Positions 1 to 7,341 are shown, counted from the stretch's first letter. The stretch is DNA of 46,857 nucleotides from CAYUUW01 sp964448005 (GCA_964448005.1 CAYUUW010000004.1:1-46857); one strand, 5' to 3'. The notes: generated by a model not told the origin, from the letters alone. Numbers and translations are program-made.

Positions 1-970
1 GGGCGCAGCCAATCAGAATCGCTTTTTTGAGGTGGATGTGCTCAATGTGGTTGTGGGCTCCTTTTTTGGCCACATGGAAAAAAACCATTCCCATCACCAG
101 GAAGGCGATGCCGATGGAAAGCAGAGAGCGGAAAGGGCCCGTCAGAAGCTCCTGGAAAAGCAGAGCGGCCACAATGGCTGGCACGGTCGCCGCCGCCACG
201 CGCACCGGCAGGCTGTGGGGATGGAAGGTCCAGGTTCGGATCATTTCCCACAGCTCCTGCAGAAGCTTCCACCAGTCCTTCCAAAAATAGATCAGGATCG
301 CCAGCAGGGAGCCGCCGTGCAGGAAGATGTCGAACAGCGCCAGCTGCGAAGCGGGAAGGGGAACTTTGATCAGGTGCTCCATCAGAATCAGGTGCCCCGA
401 GCTGGAGATGGGGAGGAATTCCGTCATGCCTTGCGCGGCCCCTAGGATGGCGGCGCTGAGCGTGCCCTCGAATTCAATGTGCCGAGCAAAGAACTGCGTG
501 CCGTAGATCACGGCCAGATAGCGGGGCATGCGGCCCAGAATGGTCGCCAGGATGAATTTGTAGAACCGCATCTCGAAAATGCCGGCGCTCCAGGTGGCCA
601 GCTTGAAGGGGATCGGGGTCAGTCCGGCGATGATCACGCCCAGCATGCCCCATTTCTTGACCACGTTTTCCGCCTGCTCCAATCGCTGCTCGCCAAAAAG
701 CCAGCGCGCCGCTGGGTGCCCCAGCGCCCTGCCCAGCGCATAGCCGATGCTGGCTCCGATCACCGAGCCGGCCAGCACGATGAGGGAGACCTTCCAGGCG
801 CTCAGGCCTCCGGCGACTCCCAGCGAAATGAAGGGGTCGGAGGGCAAGGGGAAGATGAACTGCTCCACGCCAGTGAGGCCGAAGATGCCCCAGTAGCCGT
901 AGCTGTCTATCGCATGCTGGCCAAAATCCTGGAGCTTTTGGATGAAGGGGAAAGAGGAGGCGAGTGTCAT
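1..970 (-). CDS. VTT-domain (DedA/YqaA) - undecaprenyl-diphosphatase (UppP) fusion, 3' end outside window
   Basis: The frame is open from ATG at 970 to base 1, giving 323 residues with no stop. Residues about 20-165 look like a VTT/SNARE-associated domain of YqaA/DedA type: GVEQFIFPLPSDPF, the Gly-rich GASIGYALGRALG, TPIPFKLATWSAG and the arginine motif ILGRMPRY. From about residue 172 the chain becomes the N-terminal half of UppP/BacA: AAQGMTEFLPISSSGHLIL, with the family Glu in TEFLP and the ISS-GH motif, followed by FDIFLHGGSLLAILIYF. The second UppP motif (PGxSRSG) would lie beyond the window. Known: UppP dephosphorylates undecaprenyl pyrophosphate, and some DedA proteins translocate undecaprenyl phosphate. 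Inference: one polypeptide may serve both steps of lipid-carrier recycling for wall synthesis. No Shine-Dalgarno is visible. The gene is divergent from the next one. Confidence 0.85.
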   Translation of the reverse strand, partial: MTLASSFPFIQKLQDFGQHAIDSYGYWGIFGLTGVEQFIFPLPSDPFISLGVAGGLSAWKVSLIVLAGSVIGASIGYALGRALGHPAARWLFGEQRLEQAENVVKKWGMLGVIIAGLTPIPFKLATWSAGIFEMRFYKFILATILGRMPRYLAVIYGTQFFARHIEFEGTLSAAILGAAQGMTEFLPISSSGHLILMEHLIKVPLPASQLALFDIFLHGGSLLAILIYFWKDWWKLLQELWEMIRTWTFHPHSLPVRVAAATVPAIVAALLFQELLTGPFRSLLSIGIAFLVMGMVFFHVAKKGAHNHIEHIHLKKAILIGCA

Positions 971-1121
971 GTTTTTTTCGATTAGTCGAAGCAGGTTGCA
1001 ATGGCTAAAATACTCCTTTTCCCGCCTCGATGCCATTCCTGTTTCGCCTTGTTCTTGCTTTGACGGGTCAGGAGTTGGATGCTATTTTTATGGACCAGCC
1101 TCAATCTCTCACTCTATTCCC

Positions 1122-2147
1122 ATGAAGCCTTTTGCCGCAGAAGTCCAACGGCAGGCCCAAGATTCGACTTTGGCGGTCGCCATCTTCGATGCGCTCGGCC
1201 TCCCCGCCGAAAATCTCACTCGGCAGGAAATTCTTGAGCGAATGCCGACGGTTGCGGACGAATACCTTCGCTGCCCGCCCAGCCATCCCGCTCATTCGGA
1301 GCATTTCCCCGGAAAGTGGTCGGACGATGCCCAATTGACTTTGGCGGTGCAGCAAGGGGTGATCGATGCGGGGGGTCAGGTGGACATGCCGGCTATTGCC
1401 AAGCGTCACGTGCAGGCTCTAAAAGAAAGCATTATGGGGTGGGGCAGGGCCACCCGGGAATCCGTTCGGCGATTGGGGGAGGGCGCGGATCACAGGCAGT
1501 CCGGACAAGAGGGCGGATCCGGCAATGGGGTGGCGATGAAAATGATTCCTCTGGCTTTGGCCATGCACCATAGCCCGGATCCCCTCAATCCGCAGGAAAG
1601 GCTGGACCTCATAGCCGAATTTACCTGCATGACCCACCGCTCCGCCATTGCGCTGGTGTGTTCGGCGGTTCATGCGCAAATGCTGGAAGACGTTCTTTCC
1701 AGCGACCCAAGCCAAATCAAGACCTTGGAAGGGCGTCATGCCTTTATTTCCAGGGCACTGGATCTTTCCAGAAGATTCGAGGCCGATTTTGGCGAGGCCC
1801 AGAAAGAGCTTTCCCGTAGGCTGCAGGGAATGGCCGACCGTTTCGCCGAGCTTTCATCCGACGAAGCTTTGCTGGAGCTTTCGAACGGCTCTTGCTTTGT
1901 GCCCGATTCCTTGGCGATGTGCTACGGATTGCTGGCGGCCGATTTCAGCTTTGCCGCCGCCCGCCGAGCCGTGTTGATTGGAGGCGACACCGATAGCAAT
2001 GCTTCCATTGTGGGCGGAGCGGTCGCGCTTGTGGAGCCTATCGGAAATCTCCCCCTTGCCCTTAGGGAGGGGGTGTGGCGCCGCACGGAACTGCTTGAAA
2101 CCTCAAGTTCCTTTACCCGCGCCCTGCTGGGGCGAATGGAGCCTTGA
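1122..2147 (+). CDS. ADP-ribosylglycohydrolase (DraG) family protein
   Basis: Predicted 341-residue soluble enzyme of the DraG/ARH fold, which removes ADP-ribose from proteins, nucleic acids or metabolites using two metal ions. Visible motifs are AVAIFDALG near the N-terminus (degenerate form of the usual GDALG), KWSDDAQLTLAV (the W-[ST]-D-D metal-binding motif, residues about 60-72) and GGDTDSNASIVGGAV near residue 290, the second Asp cluster. Length fits the family. I chose ATG 1122 because homology begins right there; the frame stays open upstream but that part is not family-like. No ADP-ribosyltransferase or nitrogenase gene is nearby, so the substrate is unknown. Confidence 0.85.
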   Translation: MKPFAAEVQRQAQDSTLAVAIFDALGLPAENLTRQEILERMPTVADEYLRCPPSHPAHSEHFPGKWSDDAQLTLAVQQGVIDAGGQVDMPAIAKRHVQALKESIMGWGRATRESVRRLGEGADHRQSGQEGGSGNGVAMKMIPLALAMHHSPDPLNPQERLDLIAEFTCMTHRSAIALVCSAVHAQMLEDVLSSDPSQIKTLEGRHAFISRALDLSRRFEADFGEAQKELSRRLQGMADRFAELSSDEALLELSNGSCFVPDSLAMCYGLLAADFSFAAARRAVLIGGDTDSNASIVGGAVALVEPIGNLPLALREGVWRRTELLETSSSFTRALLGRMEP

Positions 2148-2162
2148 TACGGTTGCCAAATT

Positions 2163-2214
2163 AAAAAAGCCCGTCCCGCCGTCCGAATGCAATGCATCCG
2201 AAGGGTGGGACAGG
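2163..2214 (-). terminator. Rho-independent terminator for the small membrane protein gene
   Basis: Read on the minus strand, arms at 2214-2204 and 2180-2170 form an 11-bp stem with one mismatch. It is followed by one C and six U (A run at 2163-2168 on the plus strand). It may also slow readthrough from the convergent glycohydrolase gene. Confidence 0.75.
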
Positions 2215-2234
2215 ATTCCGTTTTGCCTGGGTGC

Positions 2235-2474
2235 CTACGGGCAATTCGAGTTAGGGTTGATGCCCCTTGAATGGCCGAAGGCCTTTTTTTCATTTTGAGG
2301 ACGCTCCTGATATGGCGCAATCAGGCAAAGGATCAGTCCGCCAACAACAATCAGCGATAGGACCATGCCTCGTCCAGCGTAATGCTTCACGAGGATGGCA
2401 ATTGCAGCCAAGCCCCAAAGGAAAATGAAAATCAGGGCGGGGGTAATTTCTACTGTTGCCAAACTTTCGTGCAT
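2235..2474 (-). CDS. Small two-helix membrane protein, unknown function
   Basis: 79-residue product starting MHESLATVEI, with two predicted membrane helices (about residues 13-33 and 37-56) and a charged tail after IAPYQERPQNEK. One of few genes here with a clear ribosome binding site (AAGGA about 8 nt upstream of ATG 2474). It has its own promoter (2614-2642), a long leader with competing hairpins, and its own terminator, so it is a monocistronic unit. I do not recognise the family. A much longer frame runs upstream through argS on this strand, but that part is antisense shadow. Confidence 0.7.
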   Translation of the reverse strand: MHESLATVEITPALIFIFLWGLAAIAILVKHYAGRGMVLSLIVVGGLILCLIAPYQERPQNEKKAFGHSRGINPNSNCP

Positions 2475-2607
2475 GTTCTTTTCCTTGAAAATTCTGCTTT
2501 GTGGCCAACCTCCGTTTCTTAGGCAAAACGGGGGTGGTTCCAAACAGGCGCAGCATGCAGCCTGTCCGAAGTTTCCCCCGCTTAATTCTGCGGTGATGCT
2601 AAGGAGC
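2475..2607 (-). promoter_or_regulatory. Long structured 5' leader of the small membrane protein gene (candidate cis-regulatory RNA)
   Basis: About 133 nt separate the predicted start of transcription from ATG 2474. Helix A pairs 2529-2534 with 2575-2580 (CGGGGG/CCCCCG) and encloses a hairpin of 2544-2549 with 2560-2565 (ACAGGC/GCCTGT). Helix B pairs 2512-2517 with 2526-2531 (CCGTTT/AAACGG). A and B share bases 2529-2531, so they compete. It does not match a riboswitch class I know. Confidence 0.4.
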
Positions 2608-2613
2608 ATACTA

Positions 2614-2642
2614 TAAATAGCATTTTTGCTATATCCTGTCAA
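2614..2642 (-). promoter_or_regulatory. Sigma70-type promoter for the small membrane protein
   Basis: On the minus strand TTGACA (2642-2637), 17-bp spacer, TATTTA (2619-2614) with TGC directly before the -10. The -35 is a perfect consensus match. Confidence 0.6.
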
Positions 2643-2693
2643 ATGCGGACTCCACGATCGAATGCTATACTCCTGGCGAATTAGCCCGTTTTT

Positions 2694-4406
2694 ATGAACC
2701 CCGTTCTGAGACCCCTTGCCGATGCCTTGATGCAAGCCGCCCAAGCCGCCGGATTCGCCGTTGAGGGCGACCAGGTCCACCTGGAGGCCACCAAAACCCT
2801 GGAGCATGGGCATTTCGCCTCCAATCTGGCCTTGGCCTTGGCCAAATCGGCCCAGAAGCCCCCTCGCCAGGTGGCGGAGGCCATTGTGCCCCATTTGGAT
2901 TCTCCGCTGATCCGAAAAACGGAAGTGGCCGGGCCGGGCTTCATCAATCTTTGGATTGAACAAAAATTTTATACAAAAAACCTGCGCCAGCTTATCCAGG
3001 ATCCTGATTCGTTCCTCCGAATTCAGGAAAAGCGCACGATGGCGATCGACTATTCGCACCCCAACATCGCCAAGCCCATGGGGGTGCATCACTTGCTTTC
3101 CACCATCATCGGCGATGCCATCAAGAAGAGCTACCGGCAGCGGGGCTGGACGGTGATCGCCGACAACTTCATTGGCGACATGGGCACCCAGTTCGGCAAA
3201 CTGATGCATGCCATCAAAAAGTGGGGCAGCCAGGAGGCGATCGAGAGAGACCCGATCCGCGAGCTGCAGAAGCTTTATGTCCAGTTTCATGCGGAATCGG
3301 AAAAGGACGAGGGGCTGGACGAGGAGGGGCGAGCCGAATACCTTAGATTCGAGCAGGGCGAGCCGGAGGCCCGGCTCATGTGGAGGAAGATCGTGGAATG
3401 GAGCCTGCAAGAGATCCAGCCCATCTACGACGCCCTGGGCGTGGAGTTCGACTGCATGAACGGGGAAAGCTTCTACGAGGAAAAAATGGGGCCGATCTTG
3501 GAGGAGGGGAGGCGCTCCGGAGTCATTGTGGACGGGGAGAGCGGATCTTGGATCATTCCCGCCCCGGAGCCCGAAGGGGTCCCTGTTCTGGTGCGGAAAT
3601 CCGATGGAGCCACGCTTTACGCCACGCGCGATCTGGCCCGCACCAAATACTGGGAGGAGGCCTGGCATCCGGATCTGATGGTCATGGTCACCGATGTTGC
3701 CCAGGAGTTCCATTTCCGCCAGGTCTTTTTTGCGGCTCAGAAGCTTGGGCTGACCCCGGCGCGCAACGTGAATGTGAATTTCGGCCGCATGCAGTTCAAG
3801 GACGGAAAAATGAGCACGCGCAAAGGGAACATCATCCTCCTCAACCAAGTGCTGGACGAAGCCAAGGATCGGGCTTTGGCCCTGGTGAAGGAGAAGGGTC
3901 AAGACCTCAGCGGGGCAGAGGAGCTGGATTTGGCCCGCAAAATGGGCATCAACTCGATCAAATACAACATCCTTTGCCAAAACCGCAGCACCAATATCAT
4001 TTTCGATTGGGACAAAATGCTCAGCTTCGAAGGCAACAGCGCTCCGTATTTGATGTACACCTTGGCCCGAGCCAAATCCGTGCTGCGCAAGGCGGGTTTC
4101 GGCCTCAGCCAAGTCTCGGAATTGGCCCTCGATCAATTGAGTGAGGCGGAAACCCAAGTAGCCCTTCATCTGCTGGGCTACCCCGAGGCTTTGGAGCGGG
4201 CCACGGACGAGTTCAAGCCGAACCTGCTGGCCAACTTCCTCTACCAATTGGCCCAGGACTACAATCACTTCTACAACGGCCATTCCATTCTGCAGGCCGA
4301 AAGCGAGGCGCTCAAGGCGTCTCGCCTGCTGCTTACGGCAGCGACGATCCAGGCCATGGAACTGGCGTTTGAGGCACTGGGGCTGGAGAGCCTGGAGAAG
4401 ATGTAG
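2694..4406 (+). CDS. argS: Arginyl-tRNA synthetase
   Basis: 570 residues, normal length for ArgS, charging tRNA-Arg in the cytoplasm. The N-terminal additive domain (about residues 1-110) is followed by a class I catalytic core with SHPNIAKPMGVHHLLSTII, LYATRDLARTKYWEE and KMSTRKGNIILLNQ (KMSK loop, about residue 380), then the C-terminal DALR anticodon-binding domain (NSAPYLMYTLARAKSVLRK). Oddity: the usual HVGH signature is GVHH here and the following Arg is Leu. A TATACT box with TGC before it sits at 2666-2671, but no good -35 or Shine-Dalgarno is visible. It stands alone between a divergent small gene and a convergent toxin-antitoxin operon. Confidence 0.95.
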   Translation: MNPVLRPLADALMQAAQAAGFAVEGDQVHLEATKTLEHGHFASNLALALAKSAQKPPRQVAEAIVPHLDSPLIRKTEVAGPGFINLWIEQKFYTKNLRQLIQDPDSFLRIQEKRTMAIDYSHPNIAKPMGVHHLLSTIIGDAIKKSYRQRGWTVIADNFIGDMGTQFGKLMHAIKKWGSQEAIERDPIRELQKLYVQFHAESEKDEGLDEEGRAEYLRFEQGEPEARLMWRKIVEWSLQEIQPIYDALGVEFDCMNGESFYEEKMGPILEEGRRSGVIVDGESGSWIIPAPEPEGVPVLVRKSDGATLYATRDLARTKYWEEAWHPDLMVMVTDVAQEFHFRQVFFAAQKLGLTPARNVNVNFGRMQFKDGKMSTRKGNIILLNQVLDEAKDRALALVKEKGQDLSGAEELDLARKMGINSIKYNILCQNRSTNIIFDWDKMLSFEGNSAPYLMYTLARAKSVLRKAGFGLSQVSELALDQLSEAETQVALHLLGYPEALERATDEFKPNLLANFLYQLAQDYNHFYNGHSILQAESEALKASRLLLTAATIQAMELAFEALGLESLEKM

Positions 4407-4427
4407 TCCTGTGCGAATCTGAGGGCT

Positions 4428-4688
4428 TCAATACACCTGATTGTGGGAGCCGACATCTAGAAAGAAAACCAGGGTGTAGTTTTCGTATTCTGTGAAAATG
4501 ATTCTCAGGTCACCCCCCGCAGAGATGGATCGGCTTCCTTTCATGCCTCCTTTTAGGGCATGATTCTTTAGCGAGGGGTGATGGGCATTTGATTTAAGCA
4601 CCATCAGGGCTTGATTGACTTTCTTTTGGCGCTTGCTGTCCAGCTTTTCAAAGGCCTTTTTGAAATCCTTATGGTAGTCAAAGATCAT
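4428..4688 (-). CDS. RelE/YafQ-family toxin (mRNA interferase)
   Basis: 86 residues with the ParE/RelE fold pattern: N-terminal helix rich in Lys (KDFKKAFEKLDSKRQKKV), then LKNHALKGGMKGSRSIS, GDLRIIF and C-terminal FFLDVGSHNQVY. The GSH near the C-terminus matches the catalytic His region of YafQ-type toxins, which cleave mRNA on the ribosome. It starts 4 bp after the antitoxin gene, the usual antitoxin-first order. AT-rich compared with argS, as expected for a mobile toxin-antitoxin module. Confidence 0.85.
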   Translation of the reverse strand: MIFDYHKDFKKAFEKLDSKRQKKVNQALMVLKSNAHHPSLKNHALKGGMKGSRSISAGGDLRIIFTEYENYTLVFFLDVGSHNQVY

Positions 4689-4692
4689 TTTT

Positions 4693-4986
4693 TCAGGAAT
4701 TGAGATGCTGGATCAAATCCTCCATTGTGGAAAAGGGGCCAGCGGTATTGATCCCTCGCCTGGCTTCGTCCGAGGCTTTTAAAATGGCTTTCACCTGTTT
4801 CGGAGTGAGGCCGTTCTCATCCACTTCAGGTTCAGCCTGCAGGCGGAAGGGGATGCTGCGGGTGGCTTGAATCTTCTTCATGAAGGCGCGGAAAGCCGTG
4901 GGCAGATCGAGCCCCATTTCATCGAGGATCTTTTCGACCTCTTTTTTGCTTTTCGGATCCACGCGGAATTGGATGGTGGTGGTCAT
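4693..4986 (-). CDS. RelB/DinJ-family antitoxin
   Basis: 97 residues. The N-terminus has the ribbon-helix-helix signature of RelB/DinJ: TTTIQFRVDPKSKKEVEKIL, then LGLDLPTAFRAFM-like sequence and IPFRLQAEPE. The acidic/hydrophobic C-terminus (TMEDLIQHLNS) would wrap the toxin. It lies just upstream of the toxin and just downstream of a palindromic operator-promoter, so autorepression by the antitoxin or the complex is likely. Confidence 0.87.
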   Translation of the reverse strand: MTTTIQFRVDPKSKKEVEKILDEMGLDLPTAFRAFMKKIQATRSIPFRLQAEPEVDENGLTPKQVKAILKASDEARRGINTAGPFSTMEDLIQHLNS

Positions 4987-5002
4987 GGAATTGATTGAAT
5001 TA

Positions 5003-5044
5003 AAAACACACTACAATTGTATACAAAAGTAGTGTGTTTTGCAA
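5003..5044 (-). promoter_or_regulatory. Autoregulatory promoter/operator of the toxin-antitoxin operon
   Basis: A perfect 12-bp inverted repeat (5003-5014 AAAACACACTAC with 5029-5040) encloses a second perfect palindrome, TTGTATACAA (5017-5026). On the minus strand a promoter TTGCAA (5044-5039), 17 bp, TACAAT (5021-5016) is embedded in both palindromes. Transcription would start about 20 nt before ATG 4986. Confidence 0.75.
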
Positions 5045-5065
5045 TCAAAAGGGGTGGCGATGCCG

Positions 5066-5485
5066 CTAGTCCGTCGCCAAGGCGAATACGATGCCGGCGA
5101 TGCCCAGGTAGGTGACGAGCGTGTAGGCCATGTTGAACCAAAAGAGCCCCCAGCGCTGCCTGCCCCACAGCACGCCATCGATCAGCTTCGGTCCGCTGAA
5201 GCCGAGCAGCGCCATCACTCCAATGCCCATGGCCGCATGCAGCGAAGGTGTGCCCGACCACACGAAAAGCCGTTCTATGGCCAAGGCCGTCAGCAAGTTG
5301 CTAAGGGTAGCCAGGCTCATAGTGAGGCCAGGATTCTCCATTTTCATGTCGCCCTTTTTGATGTTGGCGAGCTTCATCCAAGTTTGGCCGAAAACCGGGC
5401 CGTACCAGAGCATGCCCAAAGAAAAGGAAAAAAACGCGCCCAGCGCAATGCTGAGCCAACCCATATTCTGGAATGCAGGAAGCAT
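5066..5485 (-). CDS. DUF1761 family membrane protein
   Basis: 139 residues, about four predicted membrane helices. The start LSIALGAFFSFSLGMLWYGP followed by VFGQTWMKL is the hallmark of DUF1761, a family of unknown function in bacterial membranes. The C-terminus (NMAYTLVTYLGIAGIVFAL) is a typical last helix. The start ATG 5485 follows a T-rich AAAAGAT tract with no clear Shine-Dalgarno. Confidence 0.8.
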   Translation of the reverse strand: MLPAFQNMGWLSIALGAFFSFSLGMLWYGPVFGQTWMKLANIKKGDMKMENPGLTMSLATLSNLLTALAIERLFVWSGTPSLHAAMGIGVMALLGFSGPKLIDGVLWGRQRWGLFWFNMAYTLVTYLGIAGIVFALATD

Positions 5486-5528
5486 ATCTTTTGCGGTTAG
5501 TTTTTATTTCGGCCACATTTTACCACAA

Positions 5529-5604
5529 AAAGCTTAAGAGCTTAAATAGCTTGTAGCTTAATAAGCTTATGGAAGCTGCGTAAGCTCTGTAAGCTTGTAG
5601 CTTG
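5529..5604. repeat. Short-spaced AGCT word array in an intergenic region
   Basis: Nine AGCT tetramers, seven of them AGCTT, lie in about 75 bp at spacings of 7-10 bp, ending with TAAGCTTGTAGCTTG. It lies between two minus-strand genes, downstream of the coiled-coil gene and upstream of DUF1761. One part, ATAAGCTTAT at 5561-5570, is a perfect palindrome. No recognised element. Confidence 0.6.
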
Positions 5605-5607
5605 AAT

Positions 5608-6012
5608 TCATCGTTCCTCCTTCCCGTTCAGGTAGACCTTTACGGTCCGCTGCACCTGCATCTTCACCTTTTCGCCCTTGATGTTGTAGTCGTAGGTGCT
5701 CAGCTGCTGGTCGGTGTTCACCTGGTTCATCAGCTCTCGCAGCTCGGCGGTCTTTTCCTTGATCTCATTCTTGCGGGTCAGCTCCTCGTTGCGGGCCTGT
5801 TCGTAGTCTTTGTCCTCGTAGTGCTCGCTTTCGATGCGGTCGGCCTCTTCCTTCACCTGCTCGTAGATCTCCTTTTTGGCCTTCTTCAAATCCTCCAGCC
5901 GGGGGGAGGTGATCTTGTAGTGCTTCAGAATAGCCTTGGCGTTGGCCAGTTTCTCTTTCAGCTCGATCAGTTGGGCCAGGAGCTTTTCGATCTGGTTGGG
6001 CTGCACGGCCAT
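5608..6012 (-). CDS. Coiled-coil protein, unknown function
   Basis: 134 residues, highly charged. Residues about 5-100 are predicted almost continuous helix with heptad-like Leu/Ile spacing (IEKLLAQLIELKEKLANAK; ELTRKNEIKEKTAELRELMN), followed by a short strand-rich tail (KMQVQRTVKVYLNGKEER). No signal peptide or membrane segment. I do not recognise a named family. A terminator just upstream (6046-6070) separates it from the previous gene. Confidence 0.7.
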   Translation of the reverse strand: MAVQPNQIEKLLAQLIELKEKLANAKAILKHYKITSPRLEDLKKAKKEIYEQVKEEADRIESEHYEDKDYEQARNEELTRKNEIKEKTAELRELMNQVNTDQQLSTYDYNIKGEKVKMQVQRTVKVYLNGKEER

Positions 6013-6045
6013 GGGAGTGGGGTCTTAGGATTTAAAGCAGGGAAA

Positions 6046-6070
6046 CAAAAAAGGCTGCACGGAGCAGCCT
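6046..6070 (-). terminator. Rho-independent terminator
   Basis: On the minus strand AGGCTGC, 5-nt loop, GCAGCCT (6070-6052), directly followed by six T. It ends the transcript of the 6112-6471 gene. Confidence 0.85.
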
Positions 6071-6111
6071 ATCAGGTTTTGGCGATGGGGTGAAGGGGTG
6101 TGCGGGACTGA

Positions 6112-6471
6112 TTAATTTCCCATGCCCGATTCTTGAGCTGAAGTAATTTTCTTCAGCCTCCCTCTTTCTTTTTCCGCTAGCTGTTTTACATCGCCATCTT
6201 CAGAGTCCTCACTCCCAACCAAAGTTTCCCGATCACTTTCTTCCCCTGGAGACCCCATGACTCCTTGCAGGCCTCGATGATATCCGTGGGATAAAGGACG
6301 GTTATTCGCGTCTCTGGAAGGGGATATAGGAAGAGAGTCATTAGTCTCCCGATCACTTTCTTCCCCTGGAGACCCCATGACTCCTTGCAGGCCTCGATGA
6401 TATCCGTGGGATAAAGGACTGTTATTCGCGTCTCTGGAAGGAGGTATAAGAGGAGAGTCACTTAAACGCAT
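6112..6471 (-). CDS. Low-complexity protein with an internal 40-residue tandem duplication
   Basis: 119 residues, hydrophilic and probably disordered. Residues about 5-85 are two copies of a 40-residue unit containing PLSHGYHRGLQGVMGSPGEE; the tail is charged (KQLAEKERGRLKKI). ATG 6471 is preceded by AAACCCTCACCGCC, the same start motif seen before several other genes, and the frame ends before a good terminator. A second frame of 91 codons (6186-6461, GTG start) is also open through the repeat. No known family; function not assignable. Confidence 0.45.
   Translation of the reverse strand: MRLSDSPLIPPSRDANNSPLSHGYHRGLQGVMGSPGEESDRETNDSLPISPSRDANNRPLSHGYHRGLQGVMGSPGEESDRETLVGSEDSEDGDVKQLAEKERGRLKKITSAQESGMGN
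6224..6460. repeat. Near-identical 120-bp tandem duplication
   Basis: Two copies with a period of exactly 120 bp, about 6224-6340 and 6344-6460. They differ at about five positions (for example the base at 6300 versus 6420 and those at 6322, 6324, 6329, 6332). The period is a multiple of three, so all reading frames are kept. Confidence 0.95.
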
Positions 6472-6536
6472 GGCGGTGAGGGTTTAAGAAAATTTAACTT
6501 CAATCATTTTAACATTTTTGAGCGATTATTTCAAAC

Positions 6537-7157
6537 CTATTTGGTCAGCGCAGCATGGAGGCACCCAAACCACATCGTTCCTTTTTCATTGAAAAGCCCT
6601 TCCAATTTCTCTCGATCCTCTTCATCCAGGTCCACGCCTTCCAGAATATGAATCCTAGCCAGCTCCCCGCCGCTCACCCTTTCCATCCTTTGAATGACTG
6701 TTTCGACAGCTTCTTGATTGATTAGAGACAAAAAGACCAGATAATCCAATGCCGTTTCCATTTGCTCTGCGGCCCCGCTTAATTCCTTAGCCAGAACCGA
6801 CATTTCTGCGGGTGTTGCCCCCAGGGGGGTTAATAAGCTTTGCGGATCTGATTCAAATTCATCCAGAAGCTCTCCCAGGGTGACCCTCTTTGCGGTCGCC
6901 AAAGCCATCAACCCAAAGAAAAGCTCCAGCTTTCTTCTGCTTGCTTGTGCGTCTATTCGGGCTCTGACCCCCTCTTCATGCCGTCCCTGGGCCGATGGCC
7001 CGCTATCCAAAGCCACTCCGGGAGGGGGATCGCTTAAAACTCCCTCAGGATCGATGCCCTCCCTGAACTCGGTTATTCCGGTTAACCCTTCAAATTCTCT
7101 CGGATCAAAACCTTCATCTCTAACTTCAACTCTATCGAGCACGATTCCTTTTCCCAT
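6537..7157 (-). CDS. Hypothetical soluble protein
   Basis: 206 residues, acidic, no membrane segment or signal peptide. The N-terminal 60 residues look extended or disordered (FDPREFEGLTGITEF; SDPPPGVALDSGPSA). Residues about 70-200 are probably helical (RKLELFFGLMALATAKRVT; AEQMETALDYLVFLSLINQE). I see no known motif. ATG 7157 follows TTAACCCTCCACCATC, matching the start motif of its downstream neighbour, so the two may be controlled alike. It is flanked by a 184-bp region leading to the tRNA. Confidence 0.65.
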   Translation of the reverse strand: MGKGIVLDRVEVRDEGFDPREFEGLTGITEFREGIDPEGVLSDPPPGVALDSGPSAQGRHEEGVRARIDAQASRRKLELFFGLMALATAKRVTLGELLDEFESDPQSLLTPLGATPAEMSVLAKELSGAAEQMETALDYLVFLSLINQEAVETVIQRMERVSGGELARIHILEGVDLDEEDREKLEGLFNEKGTMWFGCLHAALTK

Positions 7158-7237
7158 GATGGTGGAGGGTTAATGGCTGTACTTTTAACATGTTTTTATT
7201 ATTTAAGCAAATTTTTTTCTTCTCTATCTATTGAGCC

Positions 7238-7253
7238 CTGGTTATAAAACCAG
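7238..7253. repeat. Small perfect hairpin upstream of the tRNA
   Basis: CTGGTT, ATAA loop, AACCAG. No T run follows, so a protein site or RNA hairpin is as likely as a terminator. The rest of 7158-7341 holds only AT-rich sequence, the GCTTCGCTTC/GAGGCGAAGCG arms (7266-7276, 7328-7338) and a tRNA-like fragment. Confidence 0.45.
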
Positions 7254-7341
7254 TACTATTGCTCTCGCTTCGCTTCCTGCTATTTATAAGGTGGCTTAGG
7301 AAAGCGGAAAATGCGGGTTCGCCCATCGAGGCGAAGCGTAT

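Noticed and set aside
474..1001. Frames on both strands over the UppP fusion gene
   Set aside because: Arg/His/Pro-rich shadow translations; the true frame runs off the window edge and carries VTT and UppP motifs.
2235..4283. 682-codon minus frame antisense to argS
   Set aside because: Only its last 79 codons (2235-2474) look like a protein; the rest mirrors the GC-rich argS codons.
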